Shown: piece by piece, positions 1 to 5,160 of the stretch
Numbering within the stretch: the stretch's first letter is position 1
Layout: each line of letters opens with the position of its first letter
NCBI GenBank assembly: GCA_009921985.1
Contig: RFWS01000080.1
Location: forward strand, 1-5,160
Length of the DNA: 5,160 nucleotides
Reading direction: 5' to 3'
Origin: a bacterium
GTDB lineage: Bacteria > Verrucomicrobiota > Verrucomicrobiia > Methylacidiphilales > Verrucolacustridaceae
The notes under the pieces: model-generated
What the model was told of the DNA's origin: nothing
Seen by the model: the letters and a program-made list of their open reading frames with translations, nothing else
Databases searched by the model: none
Program-made: the position numbers and the translations under genes

Positions 1-267
1 GGATTCATCGATCTGGAGAATCAGATCGCCTTTCTTGACCACTTCGCCCTCGGTCATGCGGATGGAGGTAACCTCCCCGTCGACCTCGGGTTTCAGGTCA
101 ACAGCCTCCTCGGCCTCCAGGGTGCCCGTGGCGCGGAGGGTTTCCAGCAGGGGCCCGACTTCCACAGCCACCAACTCGACCGGGACAGGGGCATCCTTGG
201 GTGGACCGCCTCCCTTCTTACAGCCAGCCAAGGGCAGGAGAAAAAAAAGAATCCAAAAATGCTTCAT
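1..267 (-). CDS. RND efflux periplasmic adaptor lipoprotein, N-terminal part (cut by window edge)
   Basis: The reading frame starts at the ATG at 267-265 and stays open to base 1, giving 89 residues of a protein that is normally about 350-400 long. The N-terminus is a short lipoprotein signal: MKH, a hydrophobic stretch, then LPLAGC, with Cys16 as the expected lipidated residue. A Gly/Pro/Lys-rich linker follows. The segment around residues 31-89 is typical of membrane-fusion proteins of RND pumps (AcrA/MexA/HlyD type): a TGTLEA strand, then PEVDGEV and EGEVVKKGDLILQID, which is the first half of the biotinyl-lipoyl-like domain. By family, it would bridge an inner-membrane RND transporter to an outer-membrane channel and be anchored by its lipid. 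No good Shine-Dalgarno precedes the ATG. It lies 41 bp downstream of obgE on the same strand, so it may be read from that unit or from its own promoter. The substrate cannot be told from this fragment. Confidence 0.88.
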   Translation of the reverse strand, partial: MKHFWILFFLLPLAGCKKGGGPPKDAPVPVELVAVEVGPLLETLRATGTLEAEEAVDLKPEVDGEVTSIRMTEGEVVKKGDLILQIDES

Positions 268-284
268 TTTGTGAATGTTTAAGG

Positions 285-312
285 ATGTTAAGTATCTATC
301 CAGCCTGGTCAA
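285..312 (-). promoter_or_regulatory. Possible sigma-70-like promoter for the efflux adaptor gene
   Basis: Read on the minus strand, TTGACC (312-307) is followed after 16 bases by TAACAT (290-285), a 4/6 match to the -10 consensus. The -35-like box overlaps the obgE stop codon (311-309), and the -10-like box lies 17 bases upstream of the adaptor ATG, leaving only a very short leader. This is a match by eye only. It would let the efflux gene be transcribed independently of obgE. Confidence 0.25.
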
Positions 313-1304
313 GCAGGCAGGATTTCCCGGAGTGCGAAAATTAATTGAGGTATGCCTTCGCCGTTTTTTGCGGAAATCGAGAGCACGGCTTTGCGGGCGG
401 CCTGGCGAAGGGTGGCAAGGTGTTCAGCCGATTCAGGAAGGTCGGCTTTGTTGGCGACGACGAGAAAGGGGCGGCGGGCCAGGCTCGGATCGTATTCACG
501 GAGTTCCTTGCGGAGGAGGCGATAATCCTCGGCCGGGTTTCTTCCTTCCGTGCCAGCGGCATCGATGACAAAGAGAAGGACGGCACAGCGTTCGATGTGG
601 CGAAGGAAGTCGTGGCCCAGTCCTTTGCCGGCATGGGCGCCTTCCACCAGACCAGGAATATCAGCGACGGTGAAGCGATTTTCCTCTGCCGAGCCGACCA
701 CGCCGATAGACGGATTTAGGGTAGTGAACGGATAGGGAGCGATTTTCGGGCGGGCCGCGGAAAGCGCCGCAAGGAGACTGGATTTTCCAGCGTTGGGCAG
801 GCCGACCAGGCCGACTTGGGCAATGGATTTGAGAACCAGGATGAATTCCCCGGTTTCTCCGGGTTGCCCCTCCTCGGCATGACGTGGGGTTTGCCGAACG
901 GAACTGGCGAAGCGGGCATTGCCGCGTCCGCCCCGTCCTCCCCGACACAGGACGAAGGTTTCGCCCGGCTGGGTGAGATCGGCGAGCGCATCGCCCTCCT
1001 CGCCCGGGGGAAGAGAATACACCACCGTTCCGGGCGGGACTTTGAGGATGCAGGGCTGGCCGTTTTTTCCGGTGCAGTTGTTGCCCCCGCCTTTGCCGCC
1101 GTGGCTGGCGCGGGCGTGCGGGCGGAAGCGGAGATCGACGAGATTGTTGATCTGGGGGTCAACCTCGAGAACGATGTCGCCGCCGCGACCTCCATCCCCG
1201 CCGTCGGGTCCGCCCTTGGGGACGAACTTTTCCCGGTGAAAACTGATCACCCCATCGCCCCCGTCGCCGGCGCGGGCGTGGATGCGGACACGGTCAACGA
1301 ACAT
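309..1304 (-). CDS. obgE: GTPase Obg (ribosome assembly / stress GTPase)
   Basis: This 331-residue protein is an Obg-family GTPase, which associates with the large ribosomal subunit in the cytoplasm and links late ribosome maturation to nucleotide and stress signals. Residues 1-158 form the glycine-rich Obg fold, starting MFVDRVRIHARAGDGGDG, with runs such as GGPDGGDGGRGGD near 31-43 and RGGRGGRGNARF near 121-132. The G domain follows: P-loop GLPNAGKSS at 168-176, switch I TTLNPSIG at 194-201, DIPGLVEGAH at 215-224, NKAD at 285-288 and SAK at 311-313. The protein ends about 18 residues after SAK, so the variable C-terminal extension found in longer family members is absent. The ATG at 1304 was chosen because the Obg fold starts exactly there and GGAG lies 7 bases upstream. 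An in-frame ATG at 1364 would add 20 unrelated residues inside the upstream gene. The start overlaps the end of the CHASE2 gene by 11 bp. Confidence 0.97.
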   Translation of the reverse strand: MFVDRVRIHARAGDGGDGVISFHREKFVPKGGPDGGDGGRGGDIVLEVDPQINNLVDLRFRPHARASHGGKGGGNNCTGKNGQPCILKVPPGTVVYSLPPGEEGDALADLTQPGETFVLCRGGRGGRGNARFASSVRQTPRHAEEGQPGETGEFILVLKSIAQVGLVGLPNAGKSSLLAALSAARPKIAPYPFTTLNPSIGVVGSAEENRFTVADIPGLVEGAHAGKGLGHDFLRHIERCAVLLFVIDAAGTEGRNPAEDYRLLRKELREYDPSLARRPFLVVANKADLPESAEHLATLRQAARKAVLSISAKNGEGIPQLIFALREILPA

Positions 1305-2493
1305 GGCCTGTCTCCAGCCAGCGCAGCAACGGATCGGAAAGGAGGAGAGCCCAAGCGGAGCCAAGGGAAAGAGGCAAGGCCCCGCTATAACCTCCGAATC
1401 TGGCGGCGAGCCAACCGATCACAAAAACCGCCACCGCCATTCCCAAGGCGGAACCAAGGCGGAGAAGAAATCCGGCGGGTAAAAGCAGGCCGACCCAAGC
1501 AGCGACAAACACGGTTCCGAGAATGGCCCAGCGGGGGGGATGCAGTACCGGAAGGGGGCCGGCGGCGAGACGGTTCCACGCACGCAAAACGGCATCGATC
1601 ATCGATTTTTGGCCCCATGGGGAATCGATGGCCGGATCCACTTCCGGAAGTGTCCCGGCGACGATCAGCGGTTTTTTGGAAATTGAACCGAGGGCGTGGA
1701 CGGGAGTGACCCCGATACGTTCCTGTTCCGAGGCCAGGACGACCGAGCGAATTTCCATTTTTGCCGCGGCGGGATCGGGGCTCTCCCAATCCACAGGGAC
1801 AGATCCACGGAGGTCGACGGGGATTTTTTGAAGATCGCGTCCCTGGTCATCCCGCAAAATGACGGTGTGACCGGAAAGTTCCGATCGGCCGAGGTCGGCC
1901 TCAAAAGCACGGGCGTACATTTCCAGGAACCAGGAGGGAACGGCCTGATCCCCTTGACGGAAAACGAGGGGAATCCGGTGAACATGACGGCCGGCTTCCG
2001 GCGTCACTTTCCAGCCGGTGAGGTGGGATGTGCGACGGAGGCTGTCCTCCGGGGCCAGAAAGCCTTCCGCAGGCCTGATGCCGCCGAGGGAGCCGCGATG
2101 CGGGAAAGGTGTCAGGTTCAGTTTTTCCGCGCCCGCTTCTTCCCGGAAAGCGACGGCCGGAAGAACCGGGGCTTCGAAAGCGCTGAGAGTGCGAGAAAGT
2201 TGGTCGTCCTGAACCGGCTCCAACACGTCGGGGGCATCGAGCGGAAGAAGAAGTCCGACGGGGGCGGGTCGGTACGGGGAAACCGCGCGCAGGAGCAGGG
2301 TGAGATCCAGCCGGGGCCACGGCCAAGGTTCGCCGGCGAGATCCTCGATGGTGACAATGGTGGGGAGCGGGGGAGCCTTGGTCGGCGCCGCCATGGAAGG
2401 AAGAAGAAGGCGGGACCAGGGCACCAAAATGGTCGCCAACAGCAGGCCCCAGCAGGCAGCCACCGTGGCGGCGGTGATCCGGCGGGTATTCAT
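1294..2493 (-). CDS. CHASE2 sensor-domain membrane protein without an output domain
   Basis: The protein has 399 residues. One membrane segment lies near residues 7-29. A large presumably periplasmic domain spans about 45-320, and three closely spaced membrane segments follow at about 321-344, 347-365 and 370-388, with an approximately 11-residue tail. The domain carries CHASE2 hallmarks: IVTIEDLAGEPWPWPR at 46-61 (the WPWPR motif near the start), a central block ending in RIPLVFRQGDQAVPSWFLEMYARAF (173-197), and KPLIVAGTLPEVDP (274-287) followed by an SPWGQKSMIDAVLRAWNRL block. CHASE2 proteins usually continue after the three helices into a cyclase, GGDEF or kinase domain. Here translation stops instead, so this is a sensor with no visible output. 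The ATG at 2493 has AAGGG about 5 bases upstream. The stop overlaps the obgE start, suggesting translational coupling. The ligand and partner are unknown. Confidence 0.8.
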   Translation of the reverse strand: MNTRRITAATVAACWGLLLATILVPWSRLLLPSMAAPTKAPPLPTIVTIEDLAGEPWPWPRLDLTLLLRAVSPYRPAPVGLLLPLDAPDVLEPVQDDQLSRTLSAFEAPVLPAVAFREEAGAEKLNLTPFPHRGSLGGIRPAEGFLAPEDSLRRTSHLTGWKVTPEAGRHVHRIPLVFRQGDQAVPSWFLEMYARAFEADLGRSELSGHTVILRDDQGRDLQKIPVDLRGSVPVDWESPDPAAAKMEIRSVVLASEQERIGVTPVHALGSISKKPLIVAGTLPEVDPAIDSPWGQKSMIDAVLRAWNRLAAGPLPVLHPPRWAILGTVFVAAWVGLLLPAGFLLRLGSALGMAVAVFVIGWLAARFGGYSGALPLSLGSAWALLLSDPLLRWLETGHVR

Positions 2494-2576
2494 TCAAACC
2501 CTTGTAGCGGGGAAGTGGCGATTGGCGAAGGCGAAGCGGATTGATAAAGGGGTGCGGAAAGGAATAATCCACCAAG
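2494..2576. promoter_or_regulatory. Divergent intergenic region between the CHASE2 gene and clpS
   Basis: These 83 bases must hold the start signals for both the leftward CHASE2-obgE unit and the rightward clpS unit, unless the genes are read from further upstream. On the plus strand TTGGCG (2522-2527) is followed after 17 bases by TAAAGG, a weak promoter-like match. GGCGA occurs three times in close order (2517-2521, 2524-2528, 2530-2534), which could be a binding site or just GC-rich repetition. A purine-rich AAAGGA near 2558-2563 may serve as the clpS ribosome binding site, although its spacing of about 13 bases is long. No convincing hairpin was seen. Confidence 0.35.
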
Positions 2577-2879
2577 ATGCAAGCCTCCACGACTACCCCG
2601 GAAGTGGTGCCGGGACAGGAAACCGATCTTTCGGAGGCTTTTGCGAGGGGATGGAGGGTGGTCGTTTGGAATGACCCCGTGAATTTGATGAGCTATGTGG
2701 TCTTTGTGTTCATGCGCGTGCTTGGTTTCGACGAAACCAAGGCCAAGCAGCACATGCTGGAAGTCCACGAGCAGGGGAAAAGCGTGGTGGCGGTGGAGAC
2801 GAGGGAGAAAGCGGAATTTTACTGCCATCGTCTGCAGGAGTTTGGATTGAAATCCACTCTGGAGGCGGCGACTGCTTGA
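2577..2879 (+). CDS. clpS: ATP-dependent Clp protease adaptor ClpS
   Basis: This 100-residue protein is ClpS, the cytoplasmic adaptor that binds proteins with a destabilising N-terminal residue and delivers them to ClpA- or ClpC-type unfoldases for degradation by ClpP. A flexible N-terminal tail of about 25 residues is followed by the ClpS fold. GWRVVVWNDPVNLMSYVV (25-42) contains the Asn32-Asp33 pair and Met38, which line the N-degron pocket in the family. MLEVHEQGK (60-68) contains the pocket residues Met60, Val63 and His64. The NDPVNLMSY form, rather than NDD.TPM of the E. coli protein, resembles actinobacterial and plant ClpS as I remember them. The ATG at 2577 gives the expected family length. 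The stop codon overlaps the next gene's start as TTGA. No clpA or clpC gene is in the window. Confidence 0.95.
   Translation: MQASTTTPEVVPGQETDLSEAFARGWRVVVWNDPVNLMSYVVFVFMRVLGFDETKAKQHMLEVHEQGKSVVAVETREKAEFYCHRLQEFGLKSTLEAATA
2861..2865 (+). promoter_or_regulatory. Ribosome binding site for the DUF2017-like gene
   Basis: GGAGG lies within the last codons of clpS, 10 bases before the TTG at 2876. It supports TTG as the true start of the downstream gene, which has no nearby ATG alternative at its N-terminus. Confidence 0.5.
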
Positions 2880-3367
2880 AAATCTCAAAAATCAAAGGCG
2901 GGGGACGGCAGGTGGAGTTAGTCGGGCCCGAATCAGCCCTCCTGCACCAAGTGCTCGAGGGGTTGACCGAGGCCTACCAGACGGCGCCGGGAGAGTTGGA
3001 TCCAATGGTGGCAAATCTTTGGTACGGACGGGCAGGATTGAAAGAGGCGGGAATTCGGGGAGAGGAAGCGATCCATTGGATCGAGGGGCTGCATGAGGTG
3101 CGGTTGGGAAGGCAGGCGGCGTTGCAGCGGTGGATAAAGTCTTTGCCCAAGGCGGGTCACCCCGGGGTTTGGAAAATTGCCGAGGAGGATGTCGAGACGC
3201 TCGTGGCCAGTTTGAACGACCATCGGCTACGTCGGGCGGGCGAATTTGACTTCGGGGAGGGGGACTTGGAGGTTAAGGCGATGGAGAAGTCCAAAGGGGA
3301 TAAAAGGGTGGCTTTGGTGGAAATTCATTTTCTGGCTTGGTTGATCGAACTCATTCTCCATGAGTAA
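2876..3367 (+). CDS. DUF2017-like protein encoded with clpS
   Basis: The gene encodes 163 residues of unknown function. It starts with TTG at 2876, overlapping the clpS stop by 4 bases (TTGA), so the two are probably translationally coupled. No signal peptide or membrane segment is visible, so a cytoplasmic and largely helical protein is expected. The region WKIAEEDVETLVASLNDHRL (roughly 100-119) and the hydrophobic end VEIHFLAWLIELIL (roughly 148-161) resemble, from memory, the DUF2017 family, with its EEA....LAAVNDIRLALG and YQWLTVLQEYLV regions. DUF2017 genes sit directly after clpS in many actinobacteria, so gene order supports the assignment more than sequence does. An insertion rich in charged residues (about 121-144) separates the two similar regions. 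A role in ClpS- or Clp-dependent proteolysis is inferred from position only. Confidence 0.62.
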   Translation: MKISKIKGGGRQVELVGPESALLHQVLEGLTEAYQTAPGELDPMVANLWYGRAGLKEAGIRGEEAIHWIEGLHEVRLGRQAALQRWIKSLPKAGHPGVWKIAEEDVETLVASLNDHRLRRAGEFDFGEGDLEVKAMEKSKGDKRVALVEIHFLAWLIELILHE

Positions 3368-3378
3368 CTTGTAATTTA

Positions 3379-3401
3379 ATTCCAAGGCTTTTGCTTGGAA
3401 T
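3379..3401. repeat. Perfect 8-bp inverted repeat upstream of the monooxygenase gene
   Basis: ATTCCAAG (3379-3386) is repeated as its exact reverse complement CTTGGAAT (3394-3401) around a 7-base centre. It lies between the DUF2017-like stop (3367) and the monooxygenase ATG (3442). As RNA it would form a modest hairpin, but no run of T follows, so a factor-independent terminator is not well supported. As DNA, two half-sites centred 15 bases apart would suit a dimeric regulator. The function is not known. Confidence 0.5.
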
Positions 3402-3441
3402 CGGTGTTAATTCTGCTAAGGGCTCCAGTGCCAAATTTGTG

Positions 3442-4716
3442 ATGAAAAACCGATTTGATGTCATCGTGGTAGGGGCGGGTCCGGCCGGTTGTGCGGCTGC
3501 CCGTGCTTTCGCTTTGTCGGGGCAAACGGTGGCCCTGCTGGAGTCCGATCCTGCCGGGCAGAGCAAGCAGCGGTTTGCCGGGGAATGGTTGCATCCGCAG
3601 GGCGTAGAAGCGTTAGAGCAACTGGGATTCGAACAAATCGTCGAATCCATCGGTCGTCCCCGCGGTCGCGGTTTCGTGGTGTATCCGGGACATGGCGAGT
3701 CGCCCGTCAAACTCGACTACGTGGATGGCCAGATCGGCTTGGCGTTCCATCACGGTGAGTTGGTGGATGAGATGCGCAGGATTGTGGCCGAGACCCGCGG
3801 GGTTTCTTTCTTCGCGGGCGTTCGGGTCAAAAGCGCCGATGACCAAGGGGTGACCTTGGAGAACGGGCGCCGCTTTGAAGCTGCCCGTATTGTCGGTGCC
3901 GATGGTCGAGCCAGCGTGGTGCGCCGGAGTCTGCGGGGAGCTTCCGCCCACAAGGCGATTTCCGCCATGACCGGTATTTTGCTGGAGGGAGTGAAGGCGC
4001 CTTATCCCGATTACGGGCATGTCTTTCTCGGTCAGCCCAGCTTTTTGCTCGGCTACGAAATCGCCCCGTCCACCGTCCGTATCTGCGTCGACGTCCCGCT
4101 GAAATACAAGGCGGAGATGAAGGATCCCGCGTGGCTGATCGAGGCCATCCGCGACACCCTGCCTCCCGTCTGGCGGCAACCGGCGGAGGAGCAGATCCGC
4201 AAGGGCCAGCTTTCCTGGCAGGCCAACCATTTCCTCGCCCGGGCCGATTACGGCAATGGTCGCCGGATTCTCATCGGGGACGCGGCCGGGCACACCCATC
4301 CTTTGACCGCCACGGGCATCACCAACGGCCTGGTGGATGCCATTGAACTTTCCGCCATGGCTGATTTCCGGGCTTTTGTGAAGAGCCGGCGGCGTGCCTG
4401 CCGGGTGCCCGAGCTGCTGTCCCGCGCATTGTATGACTGTTTTTCCAAGGAAGACGCGTTTTCCCAATCCCTGCGCCGTGCGGTCGTCTCGCTTTGGCGG
4501 AATAACGAACGGGAACGCGCGCGGACGATGGGTCTCCTCATGGGGAATGGCCAATCGTTCTTCACCTTTGCCGGACCTTTTCTCAGGGCCCTTTGGGGGG
4601 CCTGGAAAGGCCGTACTTCCGGCCGAGCGGATGCAGCCGATCTTGCTTCCGCCGTCAGCTGGATTCGTTTGCCGTTGGCTTACGCGCTGGCGGGGTTGGT
4701 TAAGAGCAGAAATTAA
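3442..4716 (+). CDS. FAD-dependent monooxygenase resembling squalene monooxygenase
   Basis: The 424-residue protein is a group A flavoprotein hydroxylase/epoxidase type. The N-terminal Rossmann motif is DVIVVGAGPAG (6-16), with Glu34 ending the second strand as expected for ribose binding. VGADGRASVVRRSL (151-164) is the DG motif, and ILIGDAAGHTHPLTATGITNG (276-296) is the GD motif that closes the FAD site. Several regions match squalene monooxygenase as I recall it rather than UbiH-type enzymes: RFAGEWLHPQGVEALEQLGF (44-63), GLAFHHGELVDEMRRI (99-114), HVFLGQPSFLLGYEIAPSTVRICVDVP (193-219), and HPLT followed by G.T. Two hydrophobic C-terminal stretches (about 373-387 and 403-420) could hold it at a membrane. 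A squalene-cyclase-family gene converges on it, which supports a triterpenoid substrate. The ATG at 3442 was preferred over an upstream TTG (3391) because the Rossmann fold begins there; the leader between has no family match. No strong Shine-Dalgarno is visible. It could instead be a geranylgeranyl-reductase-like or other FAD enzyme. Confidence 0.85.
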   Translation: MKNRFDVIVVGAGPAGCAAARAFALSGQTVALLESDPAGQSKQRFAGEWLHPQGVEALEQLGFEQIVESIGRPRGRGFVVYPGHGESPVKLDYVDGQIGLAFHHGELVDEMRRIVAETRGVSFFAGVRVKSADDQGVTLENGRRFEAARIVGADGRASVVRRSLRGASAHKAISAMTGILLEGVKAPYPDYGHVFLGQPSFLLGYEIAPSTVRICVDVPLKYKAEMKDPAWLIEAIRDTLPPVWRQPAEEQIRKGQLSWQANHFLARADYGNGRRILIGDAAGHTHPLTATGITNGLVDAIELSAMADFRAFVKSRRRACRVPELLSRALYDCFSKEDAFSQSLRRAVVSLWRNNERERARTMGLLMGNGQSFFTFAGPFLRALWGAWKGRTSGRADAADLASAVSWIRLPLAYALAGLVKSRN

Positions 4717-4735
4717 AGCTTACAGCCTTTAAGTT

Positions 4736-4763
4736 GTTTGTTTGCGTTTAGGTTTACGTTTAC
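4736..4763. repeat. Short GTTTNN hexamer repeat at the convergent gene junction
   Basis: Four consecutive hexamers of the form GTTTNN (GC, AG, AC, AC as the variable pair) occupy 4740-4763, preceded by a lone GTTT at 4736-4739. The last copy includes the cyclase stop codon (TTA at 4760-4762 on this strand). The array covers most of the 43-bp gap between the two convergent genes, where a shared terminator would be expected. Only weak 4-bp complementary arms (for example CTTA at 4719-4722 with TAAG at 4730-4733) are present, so no intrinsic terminator is called. Confidence 0.6.
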
Positions 4764-5160
4764 GCGTCCAAATATTTGGCGAAGGCCTTGAGAGGGAAGG
4801 CGCGCTTGTAGTGGTCGTAGCGGATCAGCGTGGTGCGATAAAAAAGTCCGGGGATGGGTTGGGGCGGGAAGTCGCCGTCGGGCAACTGGGTTCGCAAAAG
4901 AAATTCCAGACCGCGGTTGACGGCCGGCTCGTCCTGTGGGCCCGTGGCAAGCAGGGCGATCACGGCCAAAGCCGTCGGCTCCACGAGACTCTTGGAGGAC
5001 GGAATCGGCCGGCGTTCGTAGCAAGAGTCCGGGTGCTCACCCCAGCCCCCATCCGGCAACTGCTGACGTAGGAGAAACTGGCGTCCCAGCTTCACGCGGG
5101 GGTCATCGGCGGGGATGCCCACCGCCCGCAATCCGGGCAGGGCGAAGGAGGTGCCATAAT
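4760..5160 (-). CDS. Squalene-hopene / oxidosqualene cyclase family protein, C-terminal part (cut by window edge)
   Basis: The frame is open from the right edge to a TAA at 4762-4760, giving 132 C-terminal residues of a family usually 600-750 long. It opens with YGTSFALPGL, matching the YGTW.AL.GL block of triterpene cyclases. Two QW-type repeats follow: QLPDGGWGE (33-41 of the visible part) and QLPDGDFP (91-98, with Phe for Trp). The end FYRTTLIRYDHYKRAFPLKAFAKYL fits the family's Y..Y...FP..AL..Y tail. GWGE with SC five residues on, and GDFPPQPIPGLF, look closer to oxidosqualene cyclases (GWGE..LSC, NGDFPQQEI.GVF, from memory) than to hopene cyclases. The usual QTAW.L motif is PTALAV here, losing Gln and Trp. 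The catalytic acid motif (DXDD or DCTAE) lies outside the window, so substrate and activity cannot be decided. The first in-frame TTG near 5131 is internal, not the start. Confidence 0.85.
   Translation of the reverse strand, partial: YGTSFALPGLRAVGIPADDPRVKLGRQFLLRQQLPDGGWGEHPDSCYERRPIPSSKSLVEPTALAVIALLATGPQDEPAVNRGLEFLLRTQLPDGDFPPQPIPGLFYRTTLIRYDHYKRAFPLKAFAKYLDA

Noticed and set aside
1305..1364. An N-terminal extension of Obg from an ATG at 1364
   Set aside because: The 20 extra residues do not belong to the Obg fold, lie inside the upstream gene, and the ATG at 1304 has a well-placed GGAG.
816..1709. A 297-codon open frame on the plus strand
   Set aside because: It lies antisense to obgE and the CHASE2 gene, both of which have clear family motifs. 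Its translation is low-complexity Gly/Arg/Pro-rich, as expected from GC-rich antisense frames.
1696..2544. A 282-codon open frame on the plus strand
   Set aside because: It is antisense to the CHASE2 gene and shows no recognisable motif; its length is explained by high GC.
3391..3441. An N-terminal extension of the FAD monooxygenase from a TTG at 3391
   Set aside because: The 17 extra residues have no counterpart before the Rossmann fold, and the TTG sits inside the palindrome. An ATG directly precedes KNRFDVIVVGAG. A GTG at 3439 cannot be fully excluded.
3613..4554. A 313-codon open frame on the minus strand
   Set aside because: It is antisense to the FAD monooxygenase, whose flavin-binding motifs fix the coding strand.
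3442..4716. HpnE-type hydroxysqualene dehydroxylase as the identity of the FAD protein
   Set aside because: HpnE belongs to the amine-oxidase/desaturase flavoproteins with an early GGR motif. This protein instead has the DG and GD..HPLT motifs of the monooxygenase group.
4717..4759. A bidirectional intrinsic terminator between the convergent genes
   Set aside because: Only 4-bp complementary arms were found, with no GC-rich stem and T-run.
4746..4763. Telomere-like repeat (TTTAGG-type)
   Set aside because: Only one unit reads TTTAGG; the others differ, and the array is far too short. The resemblance is chance.

Overview
The window looks like a piece of a GC-rich chromosome from a diderm bacterium. 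Two things point to diderm: a lipoprotein-type RND efflux adaptor at the left edge, and a CHASE2 protein whose sensor domain should face the periplasm. The gene set (RND adaptor, Obg, CHASE2, ClpS paired with a DUF2017-like gene, triterpenoid enzymes) would suit the Verrucomicrobiota or wider PVC group. That placement is inferred from remembered gene content, not from a marker gene or a search. No RNA genes, IS elements, phage genes or CRISPR arrays are visible.

Layout. Positions 1-2493 are a minus-strand unit read right to left. It begins with a CHASE2 membrane protein that has no output domain (2493-1294). This overlaps obgE by 11 bp (1304-309), and after a 41-bp gap comes the first 89 codons of an RND efflux adaptor lipoprotein (267 to the left edge). 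An 83-bp divergent gap (2494-2576) separates this unit from a plus-strand pair: clpS (2577-2879) and a DUF2017-like gene (2876-3367) that starts with TTG and overlaps clpS by 4 bp. After a 74-bp gap holding an 8-bp palindrome comes an FAD-dependent monooxygenase that resembles squalene monooxygenase (3442-4716). Convergent with it, and cut by the right edge, is the C-terminal third or less of a squalene-hopene/oxidosqualene cyclase family protein (4760-5160, minus). The 43-bp convergent gap contains a short GTTTNN hexamer repeat that runs into the cyclase stop codon.

How the genes may work together. The left part is housekeeping: Obg acts in ribosome maturation, and the CHASE2 protein overlaps its start and is probably translated with it. 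ClpS and the DUF2017-like protein are a tightly coupled pair, with ClpS presenting N-degron substrates to a Clp protease. The right part is the most interesting. A squalene-monooxygenase-like enzyme faces a cyclase whose visible tail looks more like an oxidosqualene cyclase than a hopene cyclase. This suggests a bacterial oxidised-triterpenoid or sterol-type locus, though the cyclase active site lies outside the window and the call is tentative.
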